NCBI GenBank assembly: GCA_949752745.1 | Contig: OX457026.1 | Span: 46,261,256-46,325,255, forward strand | Direction of reading: 5' to 3' | Source: Protula sp. h YS-2021 | Lineage: Eukaryota > Annelida > Polychaeta > Sabellida > Serpulidae | Length of the DNA: 64,000 nt | Part shown: positions 9,901 through 17,154 of the stretch, in pieces | How positions within the stretch are numbered: position 1 is the stretch's first letter | Layout of the letters: each line of letters begins with the position of its first letter | Position numbers and translations under genes: made by a program | Notes under the pieces: model-generated | Seen by the model: only the letters and a program-made list of their open reading frames with translations | What the model was told of the DNA's origin: nothing | Databases searched by the model: none

Positions 9901-11154
9901 ATTAGCAATGACAAGAAAAGGCATTACTGTCTCATCAAGAATTTCAGCAGACTTATGTCTTATCGATCAAAGCATAATGGTGCAGCTTTTTATTGTTTCA
10001 ACTGTCTTCACGGGTTTATGCGACAAGAGCTTTTAGATGAGCATCGTGAAGTGTGTGGCAAGCATGGCGCGCAACGTTTATCATTTCCCAAGGAACCATT
10101 CGTTAAGTTTAAGAATGTAGCCAAACAACAGCGAGCACCGTTTGTGATTTATGCAGACTTTGAATGTTTCACGCAAAAGCATGAAGAAGGAGACAAGTAT
10201 CAACATCATCGTCCAAACAGCTTTGCCTATGTGGTTGTCAGCCAGTATGATACACGTGCACCAGTCGTGTATCGAGGAGACAATGCCGTGAAAGTCTTTT
10301 TAGACCATATGGTGAATGAGCGTGATCGTATTGTACGTGGTTTAGAGCGACCAAAGGAAATGGTGATGACTCGCGAAGACAAAGAGAATTTTAAGAACGC
10401 CACTGATTGTTACATTTGTCATGAACCTCTAGGAGCAGATCGTGTGAGAGATCATGACCACATCAATGGCAAATATCGTGGAGCAGCGCACAATGAATGC
10501 AACTTACAATTCCGACTTAGAAAAGATCAGCAAGGGGATAAAGATTCTTTTATCATTCCCGTATTTTTCCACAATTTGCGAGGCTATGACAGTCATTTGA
10601 TCATGGAGGAAATTGGAAAATTCAAAAACGAAAGGATTACAGTCATTCCCAACACCATTGAGAAATATATTGCATTCACCATGAGCAATCTGAAATTTAC
10701 AGACAGCTTTCAGTTCATGAGTACCTCTCTACAGAAGTTGGTATCCAACCTTGCAGCAGAAGGGAAAGATAACTTCTACAACATGACCTCTCACATTCAC
10801 GATAGTAATCAACAAGATTTGCTGCTGAGAAAGGGAGTGTACCCCTACGATTACGTGGACGAACCATCCAAGTTTGCTGAAACACAGCTACCATCAAAGG
10901 ATAAGTTTTATAGTCAGCTTAGCGAAGAGGACATTAGCGATGAGGATTATGCGCATGCACAGAAGGTATGGGATACATTCAACTGTACCACATTTGGTGA
11001 ATACCACGACCTGTACCTGAAATCAGATGTGTTATTACTAGCTGACGTGTTTGAAAATTTTCGTCAAGTATGCCTCAACACGTATGAATTGGATCCTGCT
11101 CATTACTATACAGCACCAGGACTGTCGTGGGATGCAATGTTAAGTTGGAATTGA
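9901..11154 (+). CDS. PolB fragment 2: exonuclease domain with embedded endonuclease VII-like segment
   Basis: This is open in the same frame as fragment 1 after the TAG; the first ATG is at 9955. It starts with a zinc motif (YCFNCLHGF, then H and C). Exo I is IYADFECF (near 10147), Exo II FFHNLRGYDSHLIM (near 10565) and Exo III YHDLYLKSDVLLLADVF (near 11005). Between Exo I and Exo II lies CYICHEP, RDHDHINGKYRGAAHNECNL (about 10409-10510), resembling the His-Cys pattern of recombination endonuclease VII. The frame runs out at 11152, just after LSWDAML, where related polymerases continue into the next fragment. Confidence 0.88.
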   Translation: MSNDKKRHYCLIKNFSRLMSYRSKHNGAAFYCFNCLHGFMRQELLDEHREVCGKHGAQRLSFPKEPFVKFKNVAKQQRAPFVIYADFECFTQKHEEGDKYQHHRPNSFAYVVVSQYDTRAPVVYRGDNAVKVFLDHMVNERDRIVRGLERPKEMVMTREDKENFKNATDCYICHEPLGADRVRDHDHINGKYRGAAHNECNLQFRLRKDQQGDKDSFIIPVFFHNLRGYDSHLIMEEIGKFKNERITVIPNTIEKYIAFTMSNLKFTDSFQFMSTSLQKLVSNLAAEGKDNFYNMTSHIHDSNQQDLLLRKGVYPYDYVDEPSKFAETQLPSKDKFYSQLSEEDISDEDYAHAQKVWDTFNCTTFGEYHDLYLKSDVLLLADVFENFRQVCLNTYELDPAHYYTAPGLSWDAMLSWN

Positions 11155-12545
11155 TCAATGACATTGACATGTACCAAATGGTTATGCAAGGCATACGTGG
11201 AGGAATATCCGTGATCACACACAAGTATGCGAAAGCAAATAATCCCTACGTAGCAGAATACAATTCTGAGATACCAAACAACTATTTGATGTACCTCGAC
11301 GCAAACAACTTGTATGGTTGGGCCATGTCACAAAGCATGCCACAAAGAGGATTCATGTGGGTGAGCGAGCCAGAATCCATTGACTTCATGGATGTGGATG
11401 AAGATGACGACATTGGATTCATTTTGGAAGTGGATTTAGAATATCCAAATTCAATCCATGATCATCATAATCACTACCCAGTGGCTCCAGAACGGAAATG
11501 TGTCAAAGTTGAAGAATTGTCAGAGTACAGTCAGAAGCTGCGGAAAGATCTAAACATGAAAGAGAAATCCAGTGAAAAGCTCATTCCTAACTTGTCTGAC
11601 AAGAAGAAATATGTACTTCATTACAGGAATTTACAACAGTACGTCTCACTGGGGTTGAAAGTCACTAAAGTTCATCGCGCCATCATGTTTGAACAGAGCA
11701 AATGGTTGGCAAAATACATTACCTTGAACACGGAAAAGAGAAAATTGGCCAAGAACCCATTTGAGAAAGACTTCTTCAAACTGATGAGCAACTCGGTGTT
11801 TGGCAAAACCATGGAAAATGTGAGAAAGCGAATCAATGTTGAACTTGTTCACAAGGAAAAGCGGTTCAAGAAACTTGTAGCCAAACCTTCTTTCCACAAA
11901 TTCAAAATTTTCAACGAAGATTGGACCGCAGTACATTTACGCAAAGTGGATTTGCTTCTGGATAAACCCATTCAAGTTGGGTTTACCATTCTCGACCTCA
12001 GCAAAGTGCTTATGTTCAACTTTCATTACAACTACATCATGGTCAAGTATCCCAATGCCAAGTTGTTGTTCAGCGACACCGACAGTCTATGTTACAACAT
12101 AGAAACGGAAGATATCTACAAGGATATGCAGCAAGATGCTGACCTGTTCGACACAAGTGACTATCCGCCAGATCACTTCCTACATTCCAACGTGAACAAA
12201 AAAGTGCTTGGGAAAATGAAGGATGAGACGGCAGGCGTCCCTATTGAAGAGTTTGTTGGACTCAGACCGAAAATGTACAGTTTATTGTGCGGTGGGAAAG
12301 AAAAACATACAGCTAAAGGCATCACTCGAGCTTGTCAAAGACGTATTAAACATGTGCAGTATAGAGACAGTTTGTTTAAGAAAACTCAAACGATGGCTAC
12401 AGGACACATTATCCGAAGTCATAGTCACCAGCTTTTCTCGGAGAAGTTGAGGAAGGTAGCCCTCTCCCCATATGACGACAAGCGATATGTGCTGAATGAT
12501 GCCTATTCCACTTTAGCGCATGGACATTACAAGGCTGTGGTATAA
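11127..12545 (+). CDS. PolB fragment 3: palm and thumb
   Basis: This carries the polymerase active site. Motif A is YLDANNLYGWAMSQ (near 11290), motif B is KLMSNSVFGKTMEN (near 11775) and motif C is LFSDTDSLCYN (near 12065) with the paired catalytic aspartates. It also has the Polinton-typical QGIRGGISVITHKYAKANNP segment and the C-terminal LSPYDDKRYVLND. It overlaps fragment 2 in another frame and has no good start codon of its own, which supports a frameshift rather than a separate gene. Confidence 0.9.
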   Translation: MGCNVKLELINDIDMYQMVMQGIRGGISVITHKYAKANNPYVAEYNSEIPNNYLMYLDANNLYGWAMSQSMPQRGFMWVSEPESIDFMDVDEDDDIGFILEVDLEYPNSIHDHHNHYPVAPERKCVKVEELSEYSQKLRKDLNMKEKSSEKLIPNLSDKKKYVLHYRNLQQYVSLGLKVTKVHRAIMFEQSKWLAKYITLNTEKRKLAKNPFEKDFFKLMSNSVFGKTMENVRKRINVELVHKEKRFKKLVAKPSFHKFKIFNEDWTAVHLRKVDLLLDKPIQVGFTILDLSKVLMFNFHYNYIMVKYPNAKLLFSDTDSLCYNIETEDIYKDMQQDADLFDTSDYPPDHFLHSNVNKKVLGKMKDETAGVPIEEFVGLRPKMYSLLCGGKEKHTAKGITRACQRRIKHVQYRDSLFKKTQTMATGHIIRSHSHQLFSEKLRKVALSPYDDKRYVLNDAYSTLAHGHYKAVV

Positions 12546-12548
12546 AAG
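12541..12548 (+). promoter_or_regulatory. TATA box overlapping the PolB stop codon
   Basis: TATAAAAG followed by GGGGGAGG. The TAA inside it (12543-12545) is the PolB stop codon. It lies 62 bp upstream of the PC4-like ATG, so a start site near 12570 would give a leader of about 30 bases. The match to a strong eukaryotic core promoter is close. Confidence 0.65.
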
Positions 12549-12602
12549 GGGGAGGTCCTCCAACGGAAGAGTTATTTGAGGTGTGAACATTGAAGTGTTA
12601 AC

Positions 12603-12959
12603 ATGGAACGTGAAAGTCGTAAGAGATCTACAACTGATATGGATACTCTTGCAGATGCAGTTAAAGACTTAAAAATGAAAAATCCTACCACTACCATCAA
12701 GAAATTGAAAGTGGAGACAGCACCAACACCACAGTCGTGGGATGGAATGCTTTCTCTAGGAAATGGAAAGTATATCAAGATTATGAAACAAAGCAATGAA
12801 GGAGTGGTAAACATTCGCAAGTACCTGAGAGATGAGGGGACTGGAAAAAACCGTCCAACGAAAAAGGGAATTTTGCTGACAATACCTGAATGGAAAATGC
12901 TGAAGAAGCAGGTGAAAGAAGTGGATAAAAGGCTTCGCAGACAAGAAGACGGCTCATAA
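12603..12959 (+). CDS. PC4-like single-stranded DNA-binding protein
   Basis: 118 residues. Residues about 1-45 are charged, with basic stretches (RESRKR). Residues about 48-112 match the PC4/SUB1 fold pattern: LGNGKYIKIMKQ, then VVNIRKYL, a loop rich in G, K and R, KKGILLTIPEW and a C-terminal helix LKKQVKEVDKRL. PC4 domains bind single-stranded DNA as dimers. A Polinton copied by protein-primed strand displacement would need such a protein, so a replication ssDNA-binding role is a reasonable inference. It has its own TATA box at 12541 and is followed after 12 bp by the next gene. I assigned PC4 by pattern, without a database search. Confidence 0.7.
   Translation: MERESRKRSTTDMDTLADAVKDLKMKNPTTTIKKLKVETAPTPQSWDGMLSLGNGKYIKIMKQSNEGVVNIRKYLRDEGTGKNRPTKKGILLTIPEWKMLKKQVKEVDKRLRRQEDGS
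12923..12957 (+). repeat. 3' end of PC4-like gene, source of a vestigial duplication
   Basis: GGATAAAAGGCTTCGCAGAC and the following AAGAAGACGGCTCATAA, ending in the PC4-like stop codon, recur in diverged form at 13338-13376. The match suggests local duplication of the PC4-like gene end. Confidence 0.6.
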
Positions 12960-12971
12960 CAAGGTAAAAAC

Positions 12972-13295
12972 ATGAATGCACTCATGCTGAACCGTGGTGC
13001 TTACCTTACTGTAAATAATAGGAATGAAGTGATACTAGGTTCTCAGACAAGTTATCATCGGTTTAAACCTGAAGTGTGGAAAGACTTTAAAAACATACCA
13101 CTTGAACATGGGTTTAAACGTAGACTTGAAAATAAAGTGGAAGTGACGGTGGCTGAATATGATTCTAACATACGTGTAGAAATCTGTAGAAATCTTTTAC
13201 AGGATTATCCAGAGGATTATAAGGGAGTTGTGCCAGATACACCATATACAGATTTGATTATCTTTGATATGAAGAACTGGCGCGCAGTCTTATGA
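12972..13295 (+). CDS. Small protein of the PC4-like/EW family (paralogue A)
   Basis: 107 residues, ATG 12 bp after the PC4-like stop. I recognise no named family. The layout resembles its neighbours: a strand GAYLTVNNRNEVILG, a tryptophan segment PEVWKDF, then NKVEVTVAEYDSNIRVEI, and a final YTDLIIFDMKNWRAVL corresponding to the YI-L-EW-LL ending of paralogues B, C and D. The order of strands followed by a tryptophan helix is PC4-like. Function is unknown; DNA binding is only inferred. Confidence 0.6.
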   Translation: MNALMLNRGAYLTVNNRNEVILGSQTSYHRFKPEVWKDFKNIPLEHGFKRRLENKVEVTVAEYDSNIRVEICRNLLQDYPEDYKGVVPDTPYTDLIIFDMKNWRAVL

Positions 13296-13337
13296 TTCCT
13301 AGAAGTGATACAACATCCACTCTTCACCATCTTGCGA

Positions 13338-13376
13338 GCATAAAAAACGTCTTTGCAGACAAGGAGACAGCTCATA
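13338..13376 (+). repeat. Vestigial copy of the PC4-like gene end
   Basis: GCATAAAAAACGTCTTTGCA followed by GACAAGGAGACAGCTCATA is close to the last codons of the PC4-like gene (12923-12957). It sits in the 103-bp gap between paralogues A and B, so the small genes probably arose by tandem duplication. The GCATAAAAAA at its start could also serve as a weak TATA box for paralogue B. Confidence 0.55.
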
Positions 13377-13398
13377 GTTCATCTGACTGTTGAACGAG

Positions 13399-13740
13399 AT
13401 GGAAGACTTTTTATCGGAATATGAACCCATTACGCATGGATTCTCATATCTGAGAAACGTATATGATGACATCGTGCTAAAACATTTTGGAAAGTATATC
13501 ATTCTATCAACTGACGAACAATCTGTGTTGAAAGACCATCTAGAGAAGCTGAGGATACCTGGCTTTCTCCTGAAACTCTCAGAGGATTTAGAAGTGCGTG
13601 TGACTGAGAACTATTTAGACGTGTTTGTACGATTTCGCCAATATGACGAGCTTACAAAATGCTACGACTACATCACCCTCAACACAGTGGAATGGCACGC
13701 TCTGTTACAAGCATTGGATTGGAAAGAACCTGACGCTTGA
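13399..13740 (+). CDS. Small protein of the PC4-like/EW family (paralogue B)
   Basis: 113 residues from ATG 13399 (MEDFLSEYEP); an in-frame TTG at 13390 is not a likely start. The two-part pattern is clear: a first strand-helix module (KYIILSTDEQSVLKDHLEKL), then GFLLKLSEDLEVRV, YLDVFVRFRQY and a final YDYITLNTVEWHALLQAL. It aligns along its length with paralogue D at 20788-21408 and with C just downstream. The end overlaps the C homology region in another frame, so B and C may be halves of one gene split by a frameshift. Function is unknown. Confidence 0.65.
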   Translation: MEDFLSEYEPITHGFSYLRNVYDDIVLKHFGKYIILSTDEQSVLKDHLEKLRIPGFLLKLSEDLEVRVTENYLDVFVRFRQYDELTKCYDYITLNTVEWHALLQALDWKEPDA

Positions 13741-14023
13741 ATTCAAAGAGGAAGGAGTGCAACTCATGCGAGGCACCAAGTCCATTGAACTGACGCATCC
13801 CATGTGTGTTATGGTGATGGACATTGACATGAATGATCATGGATATGAACTGAAACTGTCTGAACACAAAGATGTTAAAATAATAAAGTTTGGTAATGGA
13901 CAGTGTTATGCTAGTTTTCATAGCATTTACAAACGTGGATGTAATGTCTATGATACATATATTAATTTAGATTGGTATGAATGGCATGTGTTTATCGATG
14001 TATTGAATGTATTTGTAAAATAA
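13727..14023 (+). pseudogene. Paralogue C of the PC4-like/EW family, without a start codon of its own
   Basis: The frame is open to 14023. Homology to paralogue D begins at NLTLEFKEEGVQLM (D has NLTITVEHGEFGLFL), upstream of the first usable ATG (13766), and overlaps the end of B in another frame. The rest follows the family: GYELKLSEHKDVKII, then YASFHSIY and YDTYINLDWYEWHVFIDVL. Because the conserved part starts before any ATG, C is likely the second half of a B-C gene broken by a frameshift, or is reached by frameshifting. The stop TAA is followed by AATAAA-like sequence. Confidence 0.55.
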
Positions 14024-14069
14024 AAGCTTAATGTGAAATAATTGTTAAAATGTAAATAATGTATAACAC

Positions 14070-14075
14070 AATAAA
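14070..14075 (+). terminator. Poly(A) signal, rightward genes
   Basis: AATAAA within CACAATAAAAAAGAATG, about 47 bp after the last rightward stop. The 150-bp gap between the convergent gene sets contains signals for both strands. Confidence 0.55.
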
Positions 14076-14101
14076 AAAGAATGTTGTATAAAACTGTCTT
14101 G

Positions 14102-14107
14102 TTTATT
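14102..14107 (-). terminator. Poly(A) signal, leftward genes
   Basis: The plus strand reads TTTATT (AATAAA on the minus strand), 67 bp beyond the protease stop codon. It lies downstream of the rightward signal, so the two 3' ends probably overlap. Confidence 0.5.
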
Positions 14108-14173
14108 TACAATATTCATAATACAATTCACAATTACCAACAACTTAATTAATACAACTTAACTAATACAACA

Positions 14174-14611
14174 TCAATAAAATAATGGTTTATACTGTCT
14201 ATATACAAAATCCTTTACAACAAAATCACCATCACTTCTTCTTAATACATCAATGATTTCAAAAGGACTATGTCCTCGAGCTCTTTGAATTATATAATAT
14301 ATACAATAAAATCCACATGTAGAGGATATTGGTGTTTGTAATGGAACTGAATTATAAATGAAATTAAACTTTAAAAACTTATTCAAACGACTGTCTATAG
14401 GTAAAAGTCCATAAGAGTCAAAATATTCTGCAGGGTCTTCGTCATAATATACTGCCACCCAATGCTCTCCTGGCTCATCATGATCGACTGTGTTGATGAC
14501 ATAGGCACCGCGTTGTAAAGATGGTAACTGGTCCATGGCAAACACACCTTGAAACAAGTCTTTTGTCGTGGCATCATGGGATAGGATGGCTTCTATCTGC
14601 TTCGTGTTCAT
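14174..14611 (-). CDS. Adenain/Ulp1-like cysteine protease (maturation protease)
   Basis: 145 residues. Family role: a C5/C48-type protease that processes capsid precursor proteins in Polintons and adenoviruses. The catalytic set is visible: His50 in GEHWVAVYYDED, Asp65 in EYFDSYG, Gln92 in PLQTP (oxyanion) and Cys99 in STCGFYC. This order and spacing match adenain, only shorter. Its ATG (14611) overlaps the major capsid stop codon as ATGA, and it is the last leftward gene. Likely substrates encoded nearby are the pVI-like and GG-motif proteins, both with a (Q)xGG sequence. The frame is intact. Confidence 0.93.
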   Translation of the reverse strand: MNTKQIEAILSHDATTKDLFQGVFAMDQLPSLQRGAYVINTVDHDEPGEHWVAVYYDEDPAEYFDSYGLLPIDSRLNKFLKFNFIYNSVPLQTPISSTCGFYCIYYIIQRARGHSPFEIIDVLRRSDGDFVVKDFVYRQYKPLFY

Positions 14612-15981
14612 GACTGGTAGTCGAATTGAATGCTACGATTTGCACTTATTTCAACAATGTTATCAAATTCAGCATACACTATAACATTGACTGTATTTTG
14701 CAAGGCACCAGCAAAATTCATTTCTAGTCTCAAATTCCCATGTTTGATAAGGGCATAATGATCAGCACCATCATAATCAGGTGTTAAGTCAAAAGAAAAC
14801 AACGAATAACCTCTAGGCCAATCTTCCCGTTTTATAATGGAACTTTTCTCGCCATCCAATCTATCAAAAGATTTGTAAAGAGTTTCAAAAGCATCAAGAT
14901 ATTTGCCTTCATTTATATTAAGCTTGAGAGGTTTGGATAGGACTGGTTCACCATCAGAGTAAAGCTGCATAAAGTTAAGATTAAAATGTTCAAAATTGTA
15001 TGGATTTCTCAATACTGTTCCAGCAAAGGATTCATTATGAACCATTCCAATGACAATACGTTTTGGTAATTGGCCTAAAAAGATGCTATCTTTCACAAAA
15101 GATTGAAATCCAGTTGGAATAGCTAAAACTTTACATTCTTTTCTATTAACAATAAACTTAGCAGGACTTTTCATCAATGCATCTGCATGTCCCAATTGAA
15201 TACCTGGACTAACCCTCACTTTGCGAATGGTTAAAAACGCTTCTCTCACTTCTACTTTAAAACCATTATTTGCAGCCATTAATACATATTCATCTTTTTG
15301 TCTATGTAAACGTAATTTCATACTAACACCATTGGGAAGATAACGATCCTGCTCAAACAAATCTACCCTTAAACCACCTGTAAGCATAAACTCACGGCTT
15401 AGACGTGTATACAAATAGCGATTATGTAAACCATTATTTCCTGTTTCAGCTATATCACCACCTTCAATATTTACATGAAAACCTGATACATATCTTTCAT
15501 GATTAGGTCTTTTCACCTCATGAGTATTCATTGACCCGGCAGTATCTTTATAGATGAGACGCATAGAGCGCTCAGAATGGAGACTTTCTTCCGAGTCATG
15601 AATGAGATGAGATATGATGCTGGTATAACCATGGGTATTGTTACTATGTGATACCAATCGATCATTTAGAAATAATTCAATATTGGACCATAACCCATTA
15701 AACAAATCATTGATACATGACACGTTATCATCTACACCACACGGTGTACCATCAGCCTTTACAATGCGACATATAATATGGAGTTTACTGTTCTTTAAAT
15801 CTAGATATTCTTCGGTACTCGCAGGAATGTAGAATTCTATTGGAGCACCCTCTCTAATGGTAGTCATTGGTTGATAGTCTACATTATAACTTTTTTCTAC
15901 AGCAGTTTGCGTTGGTGGTATGTGAAACCATTCTAATGGAGAAAGACTACATTCACAAGAATGATTATGAATTAAAGACAT
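14608..15981 (-). CDS. Major capsid protein (double jelly-roll)
   Basis: 457 residues, ATG at 15981. It matches the Polinton major capsid pattern: an N-terminal VEKSYNVDYQPM, PIEFYIPASTEEYLDL at the start of the first jelly roll, DLFNGLWSNIELFLNDRLV, GGLRVDLFEQDRYLPNGV, and near the C-terminus RGYSLFSFDLTPDYDG followed by LRLEMNFAGAL and VIVYAEFDNIVEI. The family forms trimeric hexon-like capsomers. The gene is complete, of normal length, and lies between the pVI-like protein (two bases apart, TAA-TC-ATG) and the protease (ATGA overlap). Confidence 0.9.
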   Translation of the reverse strand: MSLIHNHSCECSLSPLEWFHIPPTQTAVEKSYNVDYQPMTTIREGAPIEFYIPASTEEYLDLKNSKLHIICRIVKADGTPCGVDDNVSCINDLFNGLWSNIELFLNDRLVSHSNNTHGYTSIISHLIHDSEESLHSERSMRLIYKDTAGSMNTHEVKRPNHERYVSGFHVNIEGGDIAETGNNGLHNRYLYTRLSREFMLTGGLRVDLFEQDRYLPNGVSMKLRLHRQKDEYVLMAANNGFKVEVREAFLTIRKVRVSPGIQLGHADALMKSPAKFIVNRKECKVLAIPTGFQSFVKDSIFLGQLPKRIVIGMVHNESFAGTVLRNPYNFEHFNLNFMQLYSDGEPVLSKPLKLNINEGKYLDAFETLYKSFDRLDGEKSSIIKREDWPRGYSLFSFDLTPDYDGADHYALIKHGNLRLEMNFAGALQNTVNVIVYAEFDNIVEISANRSIQFDYQS

Positions 15982-15983
15982 GA

Positions 15984-16340
15984 TTAAAAAATATCTTTCT
16001 TATATTTTGTTGATGTTATCCGTTTAGCTGCCTTTCGCCTTCTGACAGGTTTTGCTGGTTTCGCTCTCTTTTGTCCTCCTAACTCATCACCAAACATACG
16101 TTGTGCTACTCGACCTGTAACATCTTTCGCGACATCTTTTGCAGCCTTTTTAAGATGTGGTGCAACGATTTTAGCCCCTGCCTTAAGCAGTGGAATAGCT
16201 TTTCGAGCCAATGATCCCAGTATTGAACCAATACCATCTCCATATTGTATTCGCGCTCCTTTAAATCCTGGTAATTCTCCACCCACTTGACGAAGAAAAT
16301 GGTTGCGATAAATAGATGGATTGTGTGTGTATGCTTTCAT
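15984..16340 (-). CDS. pVI-like small capsid protein with GG site and basic tail
   Basis: 118 residues. The N-terminus has RQVGGELPGFKGARIQYGDG. The QVGG sequence (residues 18-21) resembles the (M/I/L/N/Q)xGG site cut by adenovirus-type proteases. A predicted amphipathic or hydrophobic stretch follows (IGSILGSLARKAIPLL), then an alanine/lysine-rich helix and a strongly basic tail (AKPVRRRKAAKR). This layout and its place before the major capsid gene resemble adenovirus pVI and the pVI-like proteins of Polintons and adintoviruses, which act on membranes and stabilise hexons. The ATG overlaps the upstream stop as ATGA. Confidence 0.72.
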   Translation of the reverse strand: MKAYTHNPSIYRNHFLRQVGGELPGFKGARIQYGDGIGSILGSLARKAIPLLKAGAKIVAPHLKKAAKDVAKDVTGRVAQRMFGDELGGQKRAKPAKPVRRRKAAKRITSTKYKKDIF

Positions 16341-16789
16341 AATGCTTTTGGTCGAAAATGAAGTTTACAGATCACCTTTCCAGTTTGAAATGGAACATTA
16401 TGGCCTGTGTCGTCCTTAATATTCATTTCTATCACGTCAAATTTGGATGTGTTTACAGGAACATAATGAGGTTCTCCATAAGTTTTCATGAGAATGTCTC
16501 CATCATGTCCTTGTATTCCAACAGAACATAGCAAAGGAACATAATAATCACCAACAACTTGTGGCTCACAAATACTACAGTACACATAAAGTGTATAAAA
16601 TCCCTGTTTCACATCAGCTTTATGTTCAGCTGTGCACGTTTCAGTATACCATTGATCTGGGATAAATCCTAAAATCTCAGCTAATCCAGTGGAGAATGAC
16701 ACTTCAAAGCCGTAATTTAGAAATAGAAAAACACGTCGTCTAATTTTATCATACTTTATCTGAATAGCTTCTTTAAGGTCATTTTTCAT
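16337..16789 (-). CDS. Minor capsid (penton-like) protein, C-terminal part
   Basis: 150 residues. The pattern is that of the second half of the Polinton minor capsid protein: FSTGLAEILGFIPDQWY, ADVKQGFYTLYVYCSICEP, VVGDYYVPLL, PHYVPVNTSKFDVIEMNI and FQTGKVICKLHFRPK. In related elements this continues from the segment encoded at 16786-17100 as one polypeptide. Here the two halves are in different frames and joined by an ATGA overlap, so it is either a frameshifted gene or a true two-piece arrangement using reinitiation. The frame has its own ATG at 16789. Confidence 0.82.
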   Translation of the reverse strand: MKNDLKEAIQIKYDKIRRRVFLFLNYGFEVSFSTGLAEILGFIPDQWYTETCTAEHKADVKQGFYTLYVYCSICEPQVVGDYYVPLLCSVGIQGHDGDILMKTYGEPHYVPVNTSKFDVIEMNIKDDTGHNVPFQTGKVICKLHFRPKAL

Positions 16790-17100
16790 AGATTAGTTGC
16801 TTCTTTATTGACTGCCTGACATATCTCTTGTATGGATCTGTAGTAACCATAAGGAATATTGATTGTGTCAAGAACAATATCATTCAGTGGTTGTTGTCGA
16901 TACTGAATAGAATAGTCCATTCCATGTCTCATGGTTGTCCATGTATGTGGATATTGAATTTCAGCTAAAGCCACTTCATATTTTCCGTTCAGATAGATGG
17001 TTCGAGGCATACGAATTTGATAATTCGAAGTCTTGTTGTTGGGATAATAGTTCATACTAGCATTGCTGGGTAAAGTAATGTAAAAACTTGTTGACTCCAT
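16786..17100 (-). CDS. Minor capsid (penton-like) protein, N-terminal part
   Basis: 104 residues. It begins with the characteristic SFYITLPSNASMNYYPNN, followed by SNYQIRMPRTIYLNGKYEVA and LAEIQYPHTWTTM, as in Polinton minor capsid proteins (single jelly-roll, occupying the vertices). It ends at NKEATNL and its TGA overlaps the next ATG. Elsewhere in the family the chain runs on without a break. A 54-bp non-coding gap separates it from the upstream small gene; I see no clear promoter there. Confidence 0.82.
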   Translation of the reverse strand: MESTSFYITLPSNASMNYYPNNKTSNYQIRMPRTIYLNGKYEVALAEIQYPHTWTTMRHGMDYSIQYRQQPLNDIVLDTINIPYGYYRSIQEICQAVNKEATNL

Positions 17101-17154
17101 GACAGCTAAATCGTTTATGTGATGTAGATAGACTAGATGTGTATATACATTACT

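Larger units (their letters stand above)
8836..12545 (+). pseudogene. Protein-primed family B DNA polymerase, broken by a stop and a frameshift
   Basis: This is the replicative polymerase of Polintons, which copies linear DNA from a protein primer. The N-terminal zinc-finger and conserved Polinton region, the 3'-5' exonuclease motifs and the palm motifs follow in normal order. The gene is interrupted at 9898-9900 by an in-frame TAG (reading continues in the same frame at 9901). It is interrupted again near 11140, where the conserved frame shifts. Both breaks lie inside regions that are normally continuous, so I read this as a decayed copy. Sequencing error could explain either break, but two seem unlikely. 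The gene ends with an intact C-terminus whose stop overlaps a TATA box. Confidence 0.9.
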
